From the NCBI RefSeq assembly GCF_016086655.4, contig NC_052143.2, positions 24,257,886 through 24,321,885 on the forward strand: DNA of 64,000 nucleotides, written 5' to 3'. Position numbers and translations under genes: made by a program. Source of the stretch: Lepeophtheirus salmonis. Its lineage: Eukaryota > Arthropoda > Copepoda > Siphonostomatoida > Caligidae. This document shows positions 12,045 to 25,149 of this stretch, in pieces; within the stretch, counting starts at the first letter, position 1, and each line of letters begins with the position of its first letter. Below the pieces are notes generated by a model. The model had not been told where the DNA came from. It did not search any database and worked only from the letters and a program-made list of their open reading frames with translations.

Positions 12045-15000
12045 TTAATCGACTCGAGGTATAGTTCCATTAACAGAATTGACTGGAACTGAGTATTCGT
12101 ATTCTCCATCTTTGTTAAGATATAGATCGACATAGTCTGATAGGATACGATAAATAAATTTGTAATGATCCTAGAAAAAAAAGGAAAATGTTAACAATAA
12201 GTAAATTATTAAGTCAAGTATTTACAAGTTCTTGAATCATTCCTTGACGTTGAGATCTCAACTTCCGAACTACTGTGAAAATATCTGCACGAGATTCAAT
12301 TTTAATTTGTTGTATGAGACAACAAGTTGCAACATATACGGAGCTTCGATTAGATCCATACCTACAATACAAATTTGAAGAAATCCATGGTCATTTCAAA
12401 ATGGGAAAATTGACATTAAAAGGAAAAAGAGACAAACCTGCAATGAACAGCAACAGGTCCAGAGAGTTTTGCTTCAACCTTATAGGCCATTGAGTGTTCA
12501 GCTAGATCTAAGAAACCATGAGTTATGGGGGGGAGGCTTTTTTCAGTCCCCACCCAAGCACTATATTCAAAATGAGTTAATTTGATTTCCTCTTCAGCCT
12601 GAAAGTCAAATAAATATATTTATTTAAATAGTAATGATGAATAAGAGTAATAACATATGTAAATGTCTCACCCTAGAATTAAAAACACTAAACTCTCGCT
12701 TTACATAGGAGGTCAAAGGTTCCTTAGAATGAAGTGTTATTTTGAGGCTGCCGAATTCTTTGGTTACACCTATATTGTCGTCCCAGTAAATAATTGATGC
12801 ATTGTCACCAGATAGCATGACCATTACTGATATATTGTGCTCGGTAACCATGCGCCAAAAATCTTCCATCGTACCGGGTAATGGATCCTATTTATATGTT
12901 TTTAAATATTTGAAATACAATCTCAACATTTGCTTACCTGAGTGATTATGAATGACTCGTCATTATGATATCCTTCGATGAAAGAGGCATTGATATAAGT
13001 TGAATGTGGTTTAAGTCCGTCAGGAGTGAGAATGACGCGGTTTCGATCAAATGGAATTATATGCTCACTTTGGTTTTTATACTTATTTTCATCATTGGAG
13101 CCAACACTCAACGCCTTCCGATCATCTACAACTTTGGTCAACAGATTAAATTCTTCATCAAAATTTTTGTTATTGTCAGTCCATTTTCCTTTAATTTCCG
13201 GGGCTTTTAACTCAGTATCTCCAAATTGAGCCATTTCCATGATAGCACGATATACAAACATGTATTGTTTCTATTGAAAAGAAAGAGTAATTAAAGTTTT
13301 AAATAAACACAAAAACAATTTATCCGCAAATTTTAAATAACTCACCACTGATTGAACTAAATAATTCCTTTGATGTCGCAGGTCTGAAACCATTTGAAAA
13401 ATAGTGACACTTCCTTCATCTCGTAATTGTTCAATTAAGGAATCAATTGCAATTAAAGTTCCCGATCTTCCTACTCCAGCAGAACAATGTACACACATAG
13501 GCGCAACACCTGATGATGCTTCATTAATTCGTTTTACAAATCTAAATAGAGATACGATCAGCGTTATTAATAAGACTAATTATATAATTAATTTATAAAT
13601 TCTAGTATAATAATCAATAAACCTCAGCATCCCTGGCGCATGTTCTGGGGCATTAAAGTCTTTCCATTGAAGGTAATGATAATGATAGACAGTCCTAGAT
13701 TCAGTTTCATTTTTTTCTTCTCCACCTTTGTTCATACTAATGGATAACTCCCGAACAACATAGTCAGAATATCTTTTTTCGGTACAAAACCGAATGACAG
13801 CGTTACCATAGGTCGAATCACCTGCTCCAGGCCAATACTGAGCACACTTAACTCTGTTGTACTCTTCTAAATTTGTTAACATGATAACAATTTCTACACC
13901 TTGTTCCCAAATCATTTTCCAAAAATCAGTTATTGTGTGTTCTAGAGGACCCTGAGCACAGACCCAACGTTTTCGCTCTTTATATCCAACAACAAAATTA
14001 GAATTAATATAATCTGATCCCTCAACACCTTCAATAGGAGTCAACTTTACTCGAGTCTGGTCATATGACTTTATGTCAGGGTACCTGTTTTTGACTCTAT
14101 TGATAGGCATTTCACAATTTAAGGTTGTTCGATCAGGGAATTTGTCAGGAAGTAATTCAAATTCAGCTTGAAATCCATAATCACTATCTTTATGCCTTTC
14201 TTTGAACGCTGCAACCAAATCGTCCTTTGAAATAGGTTTTATTTCTGGAGGTGAAGTCTCAGGCGTTATGAGATATTGCGAATGATCTCTTCTCCCAACG
14301 CCCCCTCTACCCCATGTAGAACAGAAATGTCGGAAACTACGCCTCAGATCCATTTCTACTCCTTGATTGACAGCAACTTCCTTGGAATACCTTTTCAAAA
14401 GGAAGAAAGCAACAAACAAAAACAAGGCGACAAGAATGAGTCCAGAAAGTACTCCTAACGCACTGACAAGGATTGCGTTGACAGGAGACACCATTACAGA
14501 CGGAGATTCCCCAGGTCTTCGAATACTCATAAATCCACTTCGTCCAATTTCATCACCCACCACAATAACTTCGACAAATGCTGTGTAATTATGATCTTCC
14601 GATAAGAATCCATCTTCTACGAGCAATCCTTCTGTTTCAGGAACTTTGTCAAATCTCTTGGTAAGTCTTCTAGGAGTCTTACTTCTTTCATTAAGAAGAT
14701 AGAATCTTTTGTTTGCCTTTGAAGATTCTCGAAGGAGTTGAGCTCTTACGCCTGTTTGGCAACTTGGACATGAACCAATATTTGTAGAGACGACATTTTC
14801 ACCATCACCAACAAGTATATCCTGTCCTATGTTATCAGAACCAATAATTTCAGCAATATATGCCCCGCCTTCTTGATTTTGAACAGTACTATAAGTCGAT
14901 ATTTGTAATGCAGATTGATGAGGAAGTTGTAACACAGTTTGACCTCGTTTGAGTTTGACAACTATCACTCTAGCACAACAAATTTTTCCACTACGTTCAG

Positions 15001-17023
15001 AAAGCTTAGGAATTCGAAGACGGAACACTCCTCGTCCATCAATATTACTATCTGCAAACCACTGAAATCTGTTCAATATTTCAGGCCTTGGAGGGGTTGA
15101 TTTCATCATGCAGGACTTAGATAAGACTTGGCCACATTGTTTTCTCCGTGTTATCGCACATACTTTAACCGAATAATTTGTATTTGAGGGTAGAAAATCA
15201 AAACGAGTATGAAAAATGGAGGAGTCTTCTGTTTTGTGCTTTGGGCCCCAATCATCACGAATTATATTCCCATTTTGATCAACATAATCCGCTCGACCAT
15301 TTAAATGAACCTAAACAAATATATATATATATAGCTACGAGCATAAATGATACGATGAACCTACATTATAGAACTGAATTTTCCCATATTTCTTTTCAGG
15401 CTCACTCCATTTTACATCTACAAAGCTAGTTCCAGAAATGTTATCATAGCGACAATATATCTCAACTTTAGCTGGAGGGCCAGATAACCCATCCTCAGTC
15501 GTTCCTTTAACTACAGAGGAAGGAAATCCACATCTACGTGTATATGAATTACAAGCTGAAACTGTAAATGAGTACTCAGTGGCAGGGTCCAAGTGACGCC
15601 AAAGATAAGAAGGAGGTCGGCTTGAGGATTGATACATGTCAACCTGAAATAAGTAAATAATGACAAAATATCATGTGAAACATAACAAAGTATTTTATCG
15701 TAAATATTTACCTCGCTCTCATCAGTTTTTCGAGTTAATTTATACTGATGTATATGCTCTTTTTGCTTTATATTCTCTGGAGTGGTCCAACTAATTGATA
15801 CAAAGTTCCAAGTTAGACCTTTAATTGATACTTCAGGAACAAAACTGGGATTGAAATCCAAAGTTGAAACTTTAGAATGATAGCGATTATATTCAGAAAC
15901 TCCTATTGCATTTTTTGCAGCCAGTTCGATGTAATACGAGGAGTTAGAATCTAAGTCATTTATGACTACACTTGAAGCACTTGTAGGTATTTTTTCATCG
16001 ATATAGAAAACCCAATTATCAGAACCAATTTTTCGATACTATTTGAATGAAATACAATTATTAAAACAATTATCTTCAAAAATAAAATCAATGAAAGGGC
16101 TACCTTCAAGAAGTAATCAATAATAGGAGAATTCCATGCTTTGGTGGTCCAGTTGAGATAAATACTCGACATCCCAACTGCTGTAACAAAATCTAAATCA
16201 ACACTTGGTTTATCCAAAACCTCAACTATCATAATAGCAACAAAAGAGCCATGTTCATTTTCCCCATCACAGAGATATGTCCCATTATCTTCACGCTGAA
16301 GATTTAAAATTTTTAGATATGATATAATTTGAGAATCGGATCGTTCTTCAGATGAAATTTCGTATTTTAAAGAATCCTCTAAGATAATTTTTCCATCAAA
16401 GCTCAACCATTTGATATCAGGAAGAGGTTTCCCCGAGTAATGGCATGAAATTTCAGTAGAATTTCCTATGGATTCCCGCCCATTTGTTGTATCAATGACA
16501 GAGGGAGAAGCTATGTAAGAGAAAAATTACTATCCATGAACAAAGTATAATAATTTAGCATTGCATTAGAACATGTAAGTAGAGCATCATTCTATTAAAA
16601 ATATGAATTGAACGCAAGGATATTTGAATGAACATATGCATGAAGTCACTTTCTATTTAGAAATTATTGTGATAAGAATAATAAAAAGTAAATTGTATTA
16701 CGTCCTGAAAATGGAACCTACATATTATATTAATAAACAAATACTCTGATAATATAATAAGTAGTGTTGGAACGATTAATTGGAATCGGAAAATCGGGGT
16801 TTTTTTTTTCTGGAAACAGGATCGGGAAAATAATCTTTAATTTGCGATTTGGATTCTTATTAATTATTAGTTATTAGTGGTATCTTAACTATTACTTTTT
16901 TAAGTTATGAAAAAAAAAATCCCTTCACACAAATTAAGAAATTTTTCCTTTTTAGTAGAAAAATTTAATATTTGAAATTTAATTTGATTTTTCTAATTCT
17001 TTTCTAGAAAAATTTAATATTTG

Positions 17024-17066
<43 letters not shown>

Positions 17067-19929
17067 GAAATTTTTTTCCAAAAAAATTTTTCTTTTTGTT
17101 AATAACTGTGGATTTTTGAAATTTTTTGAGAATAGTTCAAGATTTTTGAAATTTTTTGAGAATAGCTAAAGATTTTTGAATTTTTTTTGCGAACAGTTGT
17201 GGATTTTTGAAATTTGTATAAATATCAAAATGTCTATTTGAAATTTTTTTCCAATAAATTTAATTTTTGGATTTTTTTCCAAAAAAATTCCAAAACCAAG
17301 CCCCCAAAATATAATCCTGTGGTTGCCCCCGATAGCAAAATGGTATTTTTTAACTATGTATTCAGAATATTAAAGAATCCGAATCGCTAATTTTCACTAG
17401 AATCGCATGGGGATTTTTTTTTTTTTTTTTTTTAAATCGTCCCATCACTAATAATAAGACATTTTAAGAAGAGATTTTTTTATTTTATTATTTTTTTTTT
17501 TGTCAGATATGAATGCTTCAAAAATGATTTTGTTTCTAACTGAATGCAAAACATTTATTCAGACTATTTTATCTCACAACTACCATAATTGTAATTGCAT
17601 AACATACGGTACGTTCTACTCAATGAAAAAATAACGCCATACATTTGAAAAGTTATAACGATTGTTTGCCTTAGGCGTTGCGTAAGATAATATATGTATG
17701 TATGATTGTGTAAATAATACATAGAAGACTACTATTTACTACTTTTTCTAATAATAATCATGTCTAAAATATAATTTATATGTCGTGTACAAGTTGCAAT
17801 TTCTTCGTCTTAAAATATATTATTTAATTGCAACACTGAAAATTCTAATTACAAGCTCTACATTGATACTATCATATTATTTTGATCGATTAAAAATACA
17901 AGGTATTATATAGTAATAAGTAATATAATTGTGGGCATTAGAACTTTATAATTTGCCTGATATTACTTATATTTTAGTAATTTGTAATGATATAGTCAAA
18001 AACTACACCAATAATATACGAATCCTCCATATAGCATTCAATTATTGCATGATCCTCATCCCAAGTACAGTAAATCCTTCATCTCATTTTTTGGTTGCAA
18101 CTTGTCAATTTTCTTGTACAAGTTGTAAGTTATAAAAAATTGCAACTTGTATACAGTATAAATATATATATATGTAGACATATATTTTTTCTCATTCATG
18201 TAACATAACATTGTTTGGACGGACTCCAAATGTTGAGAGGGGGGATAGTTAACAAAGGATGATAATCTTACCAAAAACAGTCAAATTAATAGTGTCCTTA
18301 TACAAAAGAGCCTCTCTTCCAGGTTCAAAGGCTATACAGGAATATTCACCTTGGTCATTCCAATCCACATCAAAAACAATCAGCTCTGTTTTTAAAGCTC
18401 CGTCCGCGGACTTACTTACAGTCATCTGTTGAAAATTACGAAATATTATATTTATTATCAATAAAGTATTGATTGAAATTAAACATTGCATGATAGATTT
18501 ATTTTCCCAGAGTTTCCTCCTTCACTCATTTATTTTTTCTTATAACGATACAATAAATATTTATTTTTATTTTTAAATATATATATGTACAGTAGCTTAA
18601 TAAGTGAAAATTAAGCTTGTGAAATAATGTAGGGGGGGGGGGGATCTCACAATCACTTAAAAAGATATTGAGTAACTTTCTTATTAGTACAGTATCATAG
18701 TAATTTTGTCGAAAAGAGTGTCATTTTGAATATTATTTGTGCAAAATATCTTCATATAATAAAAATAATGAAATATTGCCGAAATGTCCTTAGGTAGCAA
18801 ATTCTAATTATGCATCAAAAAATTAATCATTTTTTGACAATGAGAGTTAAATAGAAAACCTTTAACAGGAATAGCATTTGCATATCATTTTTAGGTTCTT
18901 TTTATTTAATTCTTTTTATAAAATCTCTATTTAGGGAAGTTCTAATTTGAATATTAGGTATATATATGTCTTAACATCATTTCATAAAATAGAGATGTAT
19001 TATGATACATCGGTAGAGAATGTTTGACATGTTAAAAATCATAACCTTAACTTACTAAAAGAATGGATGAAACCTTCCTTTATTTAAGAAAGGTAATTAC
19101 CGGTATGAGTCTCTCAACAAAAAAAAGTAGTATATCCCTTTTTAGAATACAATACATTTCTCTAGAAGTCAGAGCCAAGCGCCCCCTAACAATTCATATA
19201 ATAAAAGAGAAAGCCATTTTGATACTGAATCACAAATAGCTATCACTAATTTCCCATTTCTATCTGCGTCTTCTTTCCTTTTTCTCTTGGTCTTTATCTG
19301 GATCAGGAGTGGCATTGTAATGCAAAAATACAGAAAGAAAAGGAATTCATTGATTATTATTTATTTCTCAAATATTTGTATATGATCCATGAACATAAGT
19401 AGCTATTGATAAGGGATATTAACTTGGAAAGAAAATATGAACTGATGTAATATTATTGGTAGAACATCATGAGCAGACTCAATTTAATGATATCAAATCT
19501 GGGTCATGTATTATTTTTAAACAAGAAAAAATGCAGGCCTTTGATGGACATTTGTACACAACTGTTCTGCAAATTATGAATTAAGCAGCTTGAGGTTCAC
19601 TGCTGCTATAAATAGCGCCCTGAATGAAACTATCAAATACTAGGAAGTAATGAATAGTCGGCTAAATATTGATAAAACAAAGCCTTTAAGTAAGAAAAGG
19701 TTCTTTCCTGGCGTTTGGATTCCTTGCGAGAGAGAGGAACTCCGTTGAGTTCCCAACGAATCTCCAAATCGGGTGCTTGAAGAGAATCCGTGCTGAAAGA
19801 ACAGGATAACTCTCCAGTCTTTCCAAGCAAAGCTTCCTCCTCAGTCCGTGCAGCAGGGATTAGAATAAGGAGAAGGAGGTGGGCAGCGCCAGCTCCGCTC
19901 CAACACCACACTAATGAAGGATGCTTCAT
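12045..19929 (-). CDS. Ptp69D: Receptor-type protein tyrosine phosphatase, Ptp69D-like
   Basis: Exons: 19929-~19680, 18425-18272, 16510-16104, 16038-15712, 15643-15365, 15310-13623, 13541-13346, 13270-12938, 12887-12672, 12598-12438, 12361-12226, 12170-12045; all phases after exon 1 agree. About 1420 residues: signal peptide (MKHPSLVWCW to about 29), Ig1 (LSCSF to YSCIAF), Ig2 (ISCHY to YLCDGE), three FN3 domains, a single membrane helix near 740-770, and two cytoplasmic PTP domains. D1 has HCSAGVGRSG and a WKD loop, so it keeps Cys, Arg and the general-acid Asp. D2 has HCRYGSNRSS but WVG in place of WPD. Two Ig plus three FN3 is the Drosophila Ptp69D layout, a neuronal axon-guidance receptor (family knowledge). 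The donor of exon 1 is unresolved: no good phase-0 GT is visible after the RQERTF codons, so a small exon may be missed. The symbol is given by architecture, not by database search. Confidence 0.85.
16762..17450. mobile_element. hAT-type nonautonomous element (MITE) with 8-bp TSD
   Basis: Termini TAGTGTTGGAACGATT (16762) and the complement of TAGTGATGGGACGATT (ending 17450) form imperfect inverted repeats. The flanks carry an exact 8-bp target duplication ATAATAAG at 16754-16761 and 17451-17458, the size expected of hAT transposition. It lies in the phosphatase intron between exons 18272 and 16510. A copy of the homopolymer-rich repeat (about 16915-17340, including a long T run) sits inside it as a nested insertion. 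No transposase is present. Confidence 0.8.
16915..17340. repeat. Homopolymer-rich interspersed repeat, copy 3 (nested)
   Basis: Starts ACAAATTAAGAAATTTTTCC, contains an uninterrupted T run of about 40 near 17020-17060, and ends AATCCTGTGGTTGCCCCCGA. It lies wholly inside the hAT-type element, so it is younger than that insertion. Confidence 0.6.
18426..19630. other. Phosphatase intron 1, low-complexity content
   Basis: Intron between the signal/Ig1 exon and the second Ig1 exon. It contains a G12 run at 18632-18643 and AT-rich sequence. I see no additional exon with confidence, although a short one could hide here given the unresolved exon 1 donor. Confidence 0.5.
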
Positions 19930-20160
19930 CCTCTCCCAAGATCAATAATCATTCACACACAATCTCACACTCATTTCAGCTTTCACAATTGAAACAAACA
20001 CACAAAATACTAGGACAAGTGAACAAATGGCTGCTCGATCCACAACAATAACAAACAATATTAGAAATGATAGGAGATGGAATTGCCAATTGGATCACTC
20101 AGTCACTCGGCTTACTTAGCACTAAGTAGTCACTCACTCAATCACTTACTCACTCATTCA

Positions 20161-20164
20161 CTCA

Positions 20165-20196
<32 letters not shown>

Positions 20197-20200
20197 TTAT
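20161..20200. repeat. (CT)n microsatellite upstream of receptor phosphatase
   Basis: An almost pure CT tract, reading as GA repeats on the phosphatase sense strand, about 235 bp upstream of its start codon. It may lie in the 5'UTR or promoter. GA tracts bind GAGA-type factors in insects; whether that applies here is inference only. Confidence 0.7.
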
Positions 20201-20558
20201 CTTTTTATCCTCCTCCTTTATGCTGCTTCAACTTTTAGCTTCATTTTTTCTTTCTTTCTTTTCACTCCCTCCTTCTTTCTTTCTCTTTCTCTCTCTTTTG
20301 AGTTCAAATCTTCTTCCTTCCCTAGATGGCTATACCTCCGCCCTCTTCTCCCCTCCTAACACAACCTGCTTCATTCACTGTCCATCAGGCAAGAAAGAGA
20401 AAACAGCTGTTCTTTTTTTTATTCTAATTTTGCCGACAAGTTGCTGAGGAAAAAGGACTTATACTAGCTATATAATATATTAATATAAAATATAAATTAT
20501 AATATTTAATATGTAGGGGCGTTATTTTAGTTTTTTTGAAGAAATTTAAAATTCTTGA

Positions 20559-20620
20559 GGTTTATTTTCTAACAAAAAGGTAATACAGGCCCGTATTACC
20601 TTTTTGTTAGAAAATAAACC
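20559..20620. repeat. Perfect 28-bp-arm inverted repeat (hairpin)
   Basis: Bases 20559-20586 are the exact reverse complement of 20593-20620, with a 6-base loop AGGCCC. Weaker complementarity continues outward about 20 bases on each side. The hairpin sits in a 20513-20755 segment bounded by GGGGCG and CCGGACGCC, so it may be the centre of a short palindromic mobile element, or a fold-back sequencing artefact. Confidence 0.9.
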
Positions 20621-21142
20621 CTTAAAAAATTATTTTCCCCTATTTTCCCTTTTCAAAATTTTCTTACAAAGCAGTAATTTTTTTATCAAGACTAAAATTC
20701 CTTGATTGGGGAAGAGGAGGGCTTCACAGCCCCTGCTGCCCTCCCCTCCGGACGCCATCAACATAATATTAATGTTTTGTCAAGGAACACTGAATAAATG
20801 ATAAAGAATGTATGGAATATGAATGTATGGAATGTGACGGGAGTGCAAATTATTTTATCATAATATTCATTTAGTAAATGCTTCAAATTGAAACTTTAAC
20901 AGCTTATTTCTTACTCATTTTCAAAAAATCAATGTGTTTTTTTTTTTAATTAGAAAGTTAAATCATTCAATTATAATTTCAATGACATATTTTTAATTTA
21001 ACCAAATGTAATTATAAAATACATATATAACCCTAATTTGTCATAAAATTCATATACTATACAAATTATTTAATTACATTTTTTTAAAAGTTTTATTTAA
21101 TTCTAAAATAATCAATTTTAACTTCTGGGCTCAAGTACATAT

Positions 21143-21440
21143 TCAGGGGCGGCCCCAGGATTATATAGGGAAGAGGGGCTTGTTTTTTTTGTTTGTTTTT
21201 TTAACTTAACTATTCAAGAACAATTTTTTTTTTAAATCTACAGCTATTCAAAAATTAATAAATTTTTTTAGAAAACATTTCAAAAATCCTTCGCTATTCA
21301 CAAAAAAAAAAATATTAAATTTTTTGCTCTGTTGCATAATTTGACCGAATGACAAAAAAATATTCTAGTAAAAAACGAGAAATCCTTAATTCGGGATGAG
21401 CTGCAGTTCCTCTAGACCCCCCGTTGCAAACGCCCCTGAT
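21143..21440. repeat. Homopolymer-rich interspersed repeat, reversed copy
   Basis: Begins AGGGGCGGCCCCAGGATTAT and ends near CAAACGCCCCTG. It is the reverse of the copies at 6826 and 7505, with the same alternating A- and T-rich body. Confidence 0.55.
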
Positions 21441-22469
21441 ATTGTATTTGCTTCATTATAAAATTAGAATTAAATTAAAAATATGTGATAGTACATTTTC
21501 TAAGGCATTGAAAGTGTAATTGTTTAACTTTCTATTGAAAAAAAGATAAATTATAATTTAAAAAAGCTTGAATTTGAGGTTTTAATTATAATTGCATCAT
21601 AGTTGATGGTGACACCATCTTGGGGGCTCAAAGTTGATATGTTTACCACTGAAATATACTAATTTCCAATCAATCTGTACGAAACTTCATTAAATGGCTT
21701 GTAGAATAAAAAAAGCCTTGACACTTGCATTAATTACTACTTGATGCCAATGATATTTGATTTAAATCAAAGTAACAAGTACTAAAAACCCCTATGAAAT
21801 GTCTAGATTTTTTTTTGATCGATTAAGGACGAGAAAAGTAGGATAATTAGAGAAAAATATCGTATTTTTTCTATTTAATTCTTAGTTTATTGTCTAGAAA
21901 ATGGAAATAGGATTTTATAATGATGAAATAAAATATTTCTTAATACCTATTTGGATAAGATAGATAATAAAACTAAGCAATAGAAGGATCCATTTTAGTA
22001 CTTTTATTTGTTGCTCCCATTTTGACTGACAATAAGTTCATAATTTTCCTGGATATGAATGAAAATAGGGTTTGTATTATTATAAAACTTGGTTATTTAG
22101 GCCACAAAAATAGCGGACATTAACAAAGATGACGTCACATGAAAATGATTTATTCATTAATCATTATTACTTATTAACATTTAATTATTCCCTGGTTTAG
22201 TTTTTACTTTAACACTCATATAATATATTGTATATTAATAAATAAATATACACAACCCTTGTTCCTCTTTTTTTTTAAATTATTTTTATTACTAATTGTA
22301 TATCTTTTATATATATATATATAATACTAGCAAAGATAGCCCGAGACAAGGAAGGAGTGTGAAATCACATTAAAAATGGTCAATATTATTTCTTCTTAAT
22401 TTTTAGACCACTTAGGCGCGGACAAGCTTAAATATATGTATTATGAAATTTTTTTTAAATGTGTAATAA

Positions 22470-23360
22470 ATTTCAAATAACATACCAACATGTATCTATA
22501 AAAAAGTTGTCTAGATGATAAGTCCATCTTTTATTTTTGTCAAAAATTTACCAAAATCTAATATCGAAAATAAAATTGCAATGACTTTTTTACACAAATT
22601 TCACTAAAAAAAGAAAACTAAATACATTAGATGGAATTGTAAACAGGAGTACAAGCCTACCAAGATTTTCTATCGTATTTGCAAAAACAAAAAAGTTATG
22701 GTGAATAATATTGTCAAAAAAATGACCCTTGATAACTGGTTCATTTTTATAAATATTGCAAAAATTATGTAATAAAATGTTATAGAAACTGAAAATAAAT
22801 TATAGGTTGTTAGATTATAAAATATTATGTCCAAAATGCATCGTTTTGTTGCATTTCTTCTTAAAAATTGAAAATGGACGTTAGATGAAAAAATGAGAAA
22901 AAGAGAGAGAAAAAATATTGAAAAATTATTTAGAAAATGACAGATATTTCAGTTAAAGAAATATTTTGGGTCATATTTATATGCAAACGAATTTCCAGAT
23001 AAATTCAGAAACTTTATATTATCTATGAATCCAATATTAGCAACTGAAAACACGAAACTACGATTTTAACTAAGTTCTTTTTGGCCATAACTTTTTTGAT
23101 TTTGAGTAAATTTAGAAAATGTCCTTATTCGTATTGTTGTATTTTGAGACGCCAGTCACTTATTGATTTGCAATTCAACCTCCTACTTAGTCTCTTTGAG
23201 CTCTAAGAAAAAAGTAGAGTATAGAATAAGAGTTCCTTCTATGAAATCCCCCCAAACCCCCTCAAAAAAAAGAAAAAAAAGTTGGCATCCCGTCTTAGCC
23301 TGGCCAAGTTCGAAAGAGGTCCCATGAAAAATTTTACCCTCATAGGTTCAACAGTGTGAG
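22470..23360 (+). repeat. 891-bp dispersed repeat, copy 1
   Basis: Aligns along its full length, same orientation and same length, with 60738-61628. Shared landmarks are TTGTCTAGATGA, GCAAAAACAAAAAAGTT, CCTTGATAACTGGTTCATTT and a TTCAACAGTGTG end. Divergence is substantial and there is no long open frame. No terminal repeats are obvious to me. Confidence 0.75.
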
Positions 23361-24017
23361 CACCTATATAAATATATATATGTTACGGGCAATGTGAAAA
23401 AATCGAAAATGCCCGTTAGAGCAGGCAATGTGCATAATGCCTGGACAATGTACAAAATTCCCAGATAATCCATAAAATTTCCAATAGAGTAGTCAATTGT
23501 CATTTTGACTTCATTTACATTGTCAGGTAAAATTATTGTTAGTAATTTGATAATTAAACAATTCATTGCAAGCAATTTGATGATTAAGGATTTGATTAAG
23601 ATACAATTTCATTGCAAGCAATTTGCTAATCTATTGAAGGGATGTCCAAGTGTGGCTCACTATTCATTCTCACTTAAAGTAGTAATATTTAGCAAGGAGT
23701 ATCATAAAAACACGTAGAACGCTCATATTACTTACAAACATTAAAAGAAATATTTGATGGCATCTCGTATTTTCTAAAACTCTTAACAAGGTTGCCAGAT
23801 TAGCTTTTTTAAGCACTTTTTCCCTGAAAAATTAGATTTGGACTTTTTATTTAAGATATTTGGTCTAAAATTGAAGTAAATTTTTATTCAATAGTTTTGT
23901 TTTGTATAGCAATTTTTCAAAAAAAATAACTTAATAGGTTCTGCGGCCCACTAAAACATTTGGCAATGCAGCCCATTATATTAAAATAGTCCAGTACATT
24001 TTTATTGAAATTTATAT

Positions 24018-24430
24018 TGTGTTCAGACAATCAAACTATAGTATGATAAGAAATTGTCACAAGAGAAGTCCATTTTATTTTGCAAAATATAACTTCGCCA
24101 ACAGGTTTTGCAGGTGGATCAAGAACCCCTTCGAATATATTATAATGCAACCCGGCCCACAGGTTATGGTATTTAACTGCTTGTCCACAAGGGGTATCAA
24201 AATCCATCGCCACCACTATCCTGAGTATCAAGAACCCCTTCAAATATCCTAAAATACACCTTAAGGGCTGTGCAAGTGAATCTCTTGTCTAAAAAGTGTA
24301 TTATTACGCACCTTTACGGCTTCCTTGAGCATGAAGGACCCCTATTAATATTATATAATACACCCTACCAACGGGTTATACAAGTGAACTGCTTGTCAAA
24401 TAGGTGGGTCATAAGCCACTTGAAATGTTT
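24018..24430 (+). repeat. Degenerate tandem array, ~105-bp period, four units
   Basis: Units start near 24018, 24118, 24226 and 24331. Each has a TCAAGAACCCCTTCNAATAT-like head, an ACCCNNCCNACAGGTTATNC-like middle and a TGAACTGCTTGTC-like tail. Units differ by many substitutions. The 60-80 codon frames on both strands are by-products of the repeat. Confidence 0.65.
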
Positions 24431-25149
24431 AAATGGGCTGCAGAACCTATTTAGCTTCTTAAGGCTCAATAATTAGTTCTGGTAACAATTTTTTGACCTT
24501 CAAGCTCCTGGCGGCCTTAAAATAGCATTTCTCGAAAAACGATTTTTTACAAATAACTTTATATAAAACAAAAAAATAAAGACTGTAAAATTCTAAAAAA
24601 TATTATCGCTGCATGTTGGTATGCATCTTTAAGATAAAAAATAATACGAGCGTATAGCTGATGAGTACTGAATAATCTAGAGCGCTCACAAACAAAAACC
24701 TACAAACAAGTGATCCAAGCATATCCTGAAAAAGCATATTAAATACGTTATACATAAGAGACCAATAGGAAAAACAAACAGAAACAATGCTATATATTCA
24801 ATGCTACATGAACAAGGCCTGTAATGTTTTATTCATAAGACTGTATTGTTATTTCTTCCTTCAAATATATGCATATGATATACATTAGGAATCACTATAT
24901 ACGATGCATGTTAGATGCTTTATGCATACACCTGCAATATTTCATTAATACGACTAATTGTTTATGATGTACATCAGGAAGTATAATATTCAGAGGCCCG
25001 GAGACTTTTTTTCATACATACAGACAGATAGACAAACAAATTTTGCTTTATTAATATATATGACTTGTAAGAATATGAGTAGGCAAAAATGCCAGCGATA
25101 TACTTCATTCATTTTTACACATTTTATACATACATTTTTTTAATATACC

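Noticed and set aside
13004..13229. Plus-strand frames over the phosphatase domain
   Set aside because: They are antisense shadows of the minus-strand PTP exon 12938-13270, whose frame is conserved.
24019..24252. Overlapping plus and minus frames of 70-77 codons
   Set aside because: They fall in the degenerate 105-bp tandem array and are explained by it.
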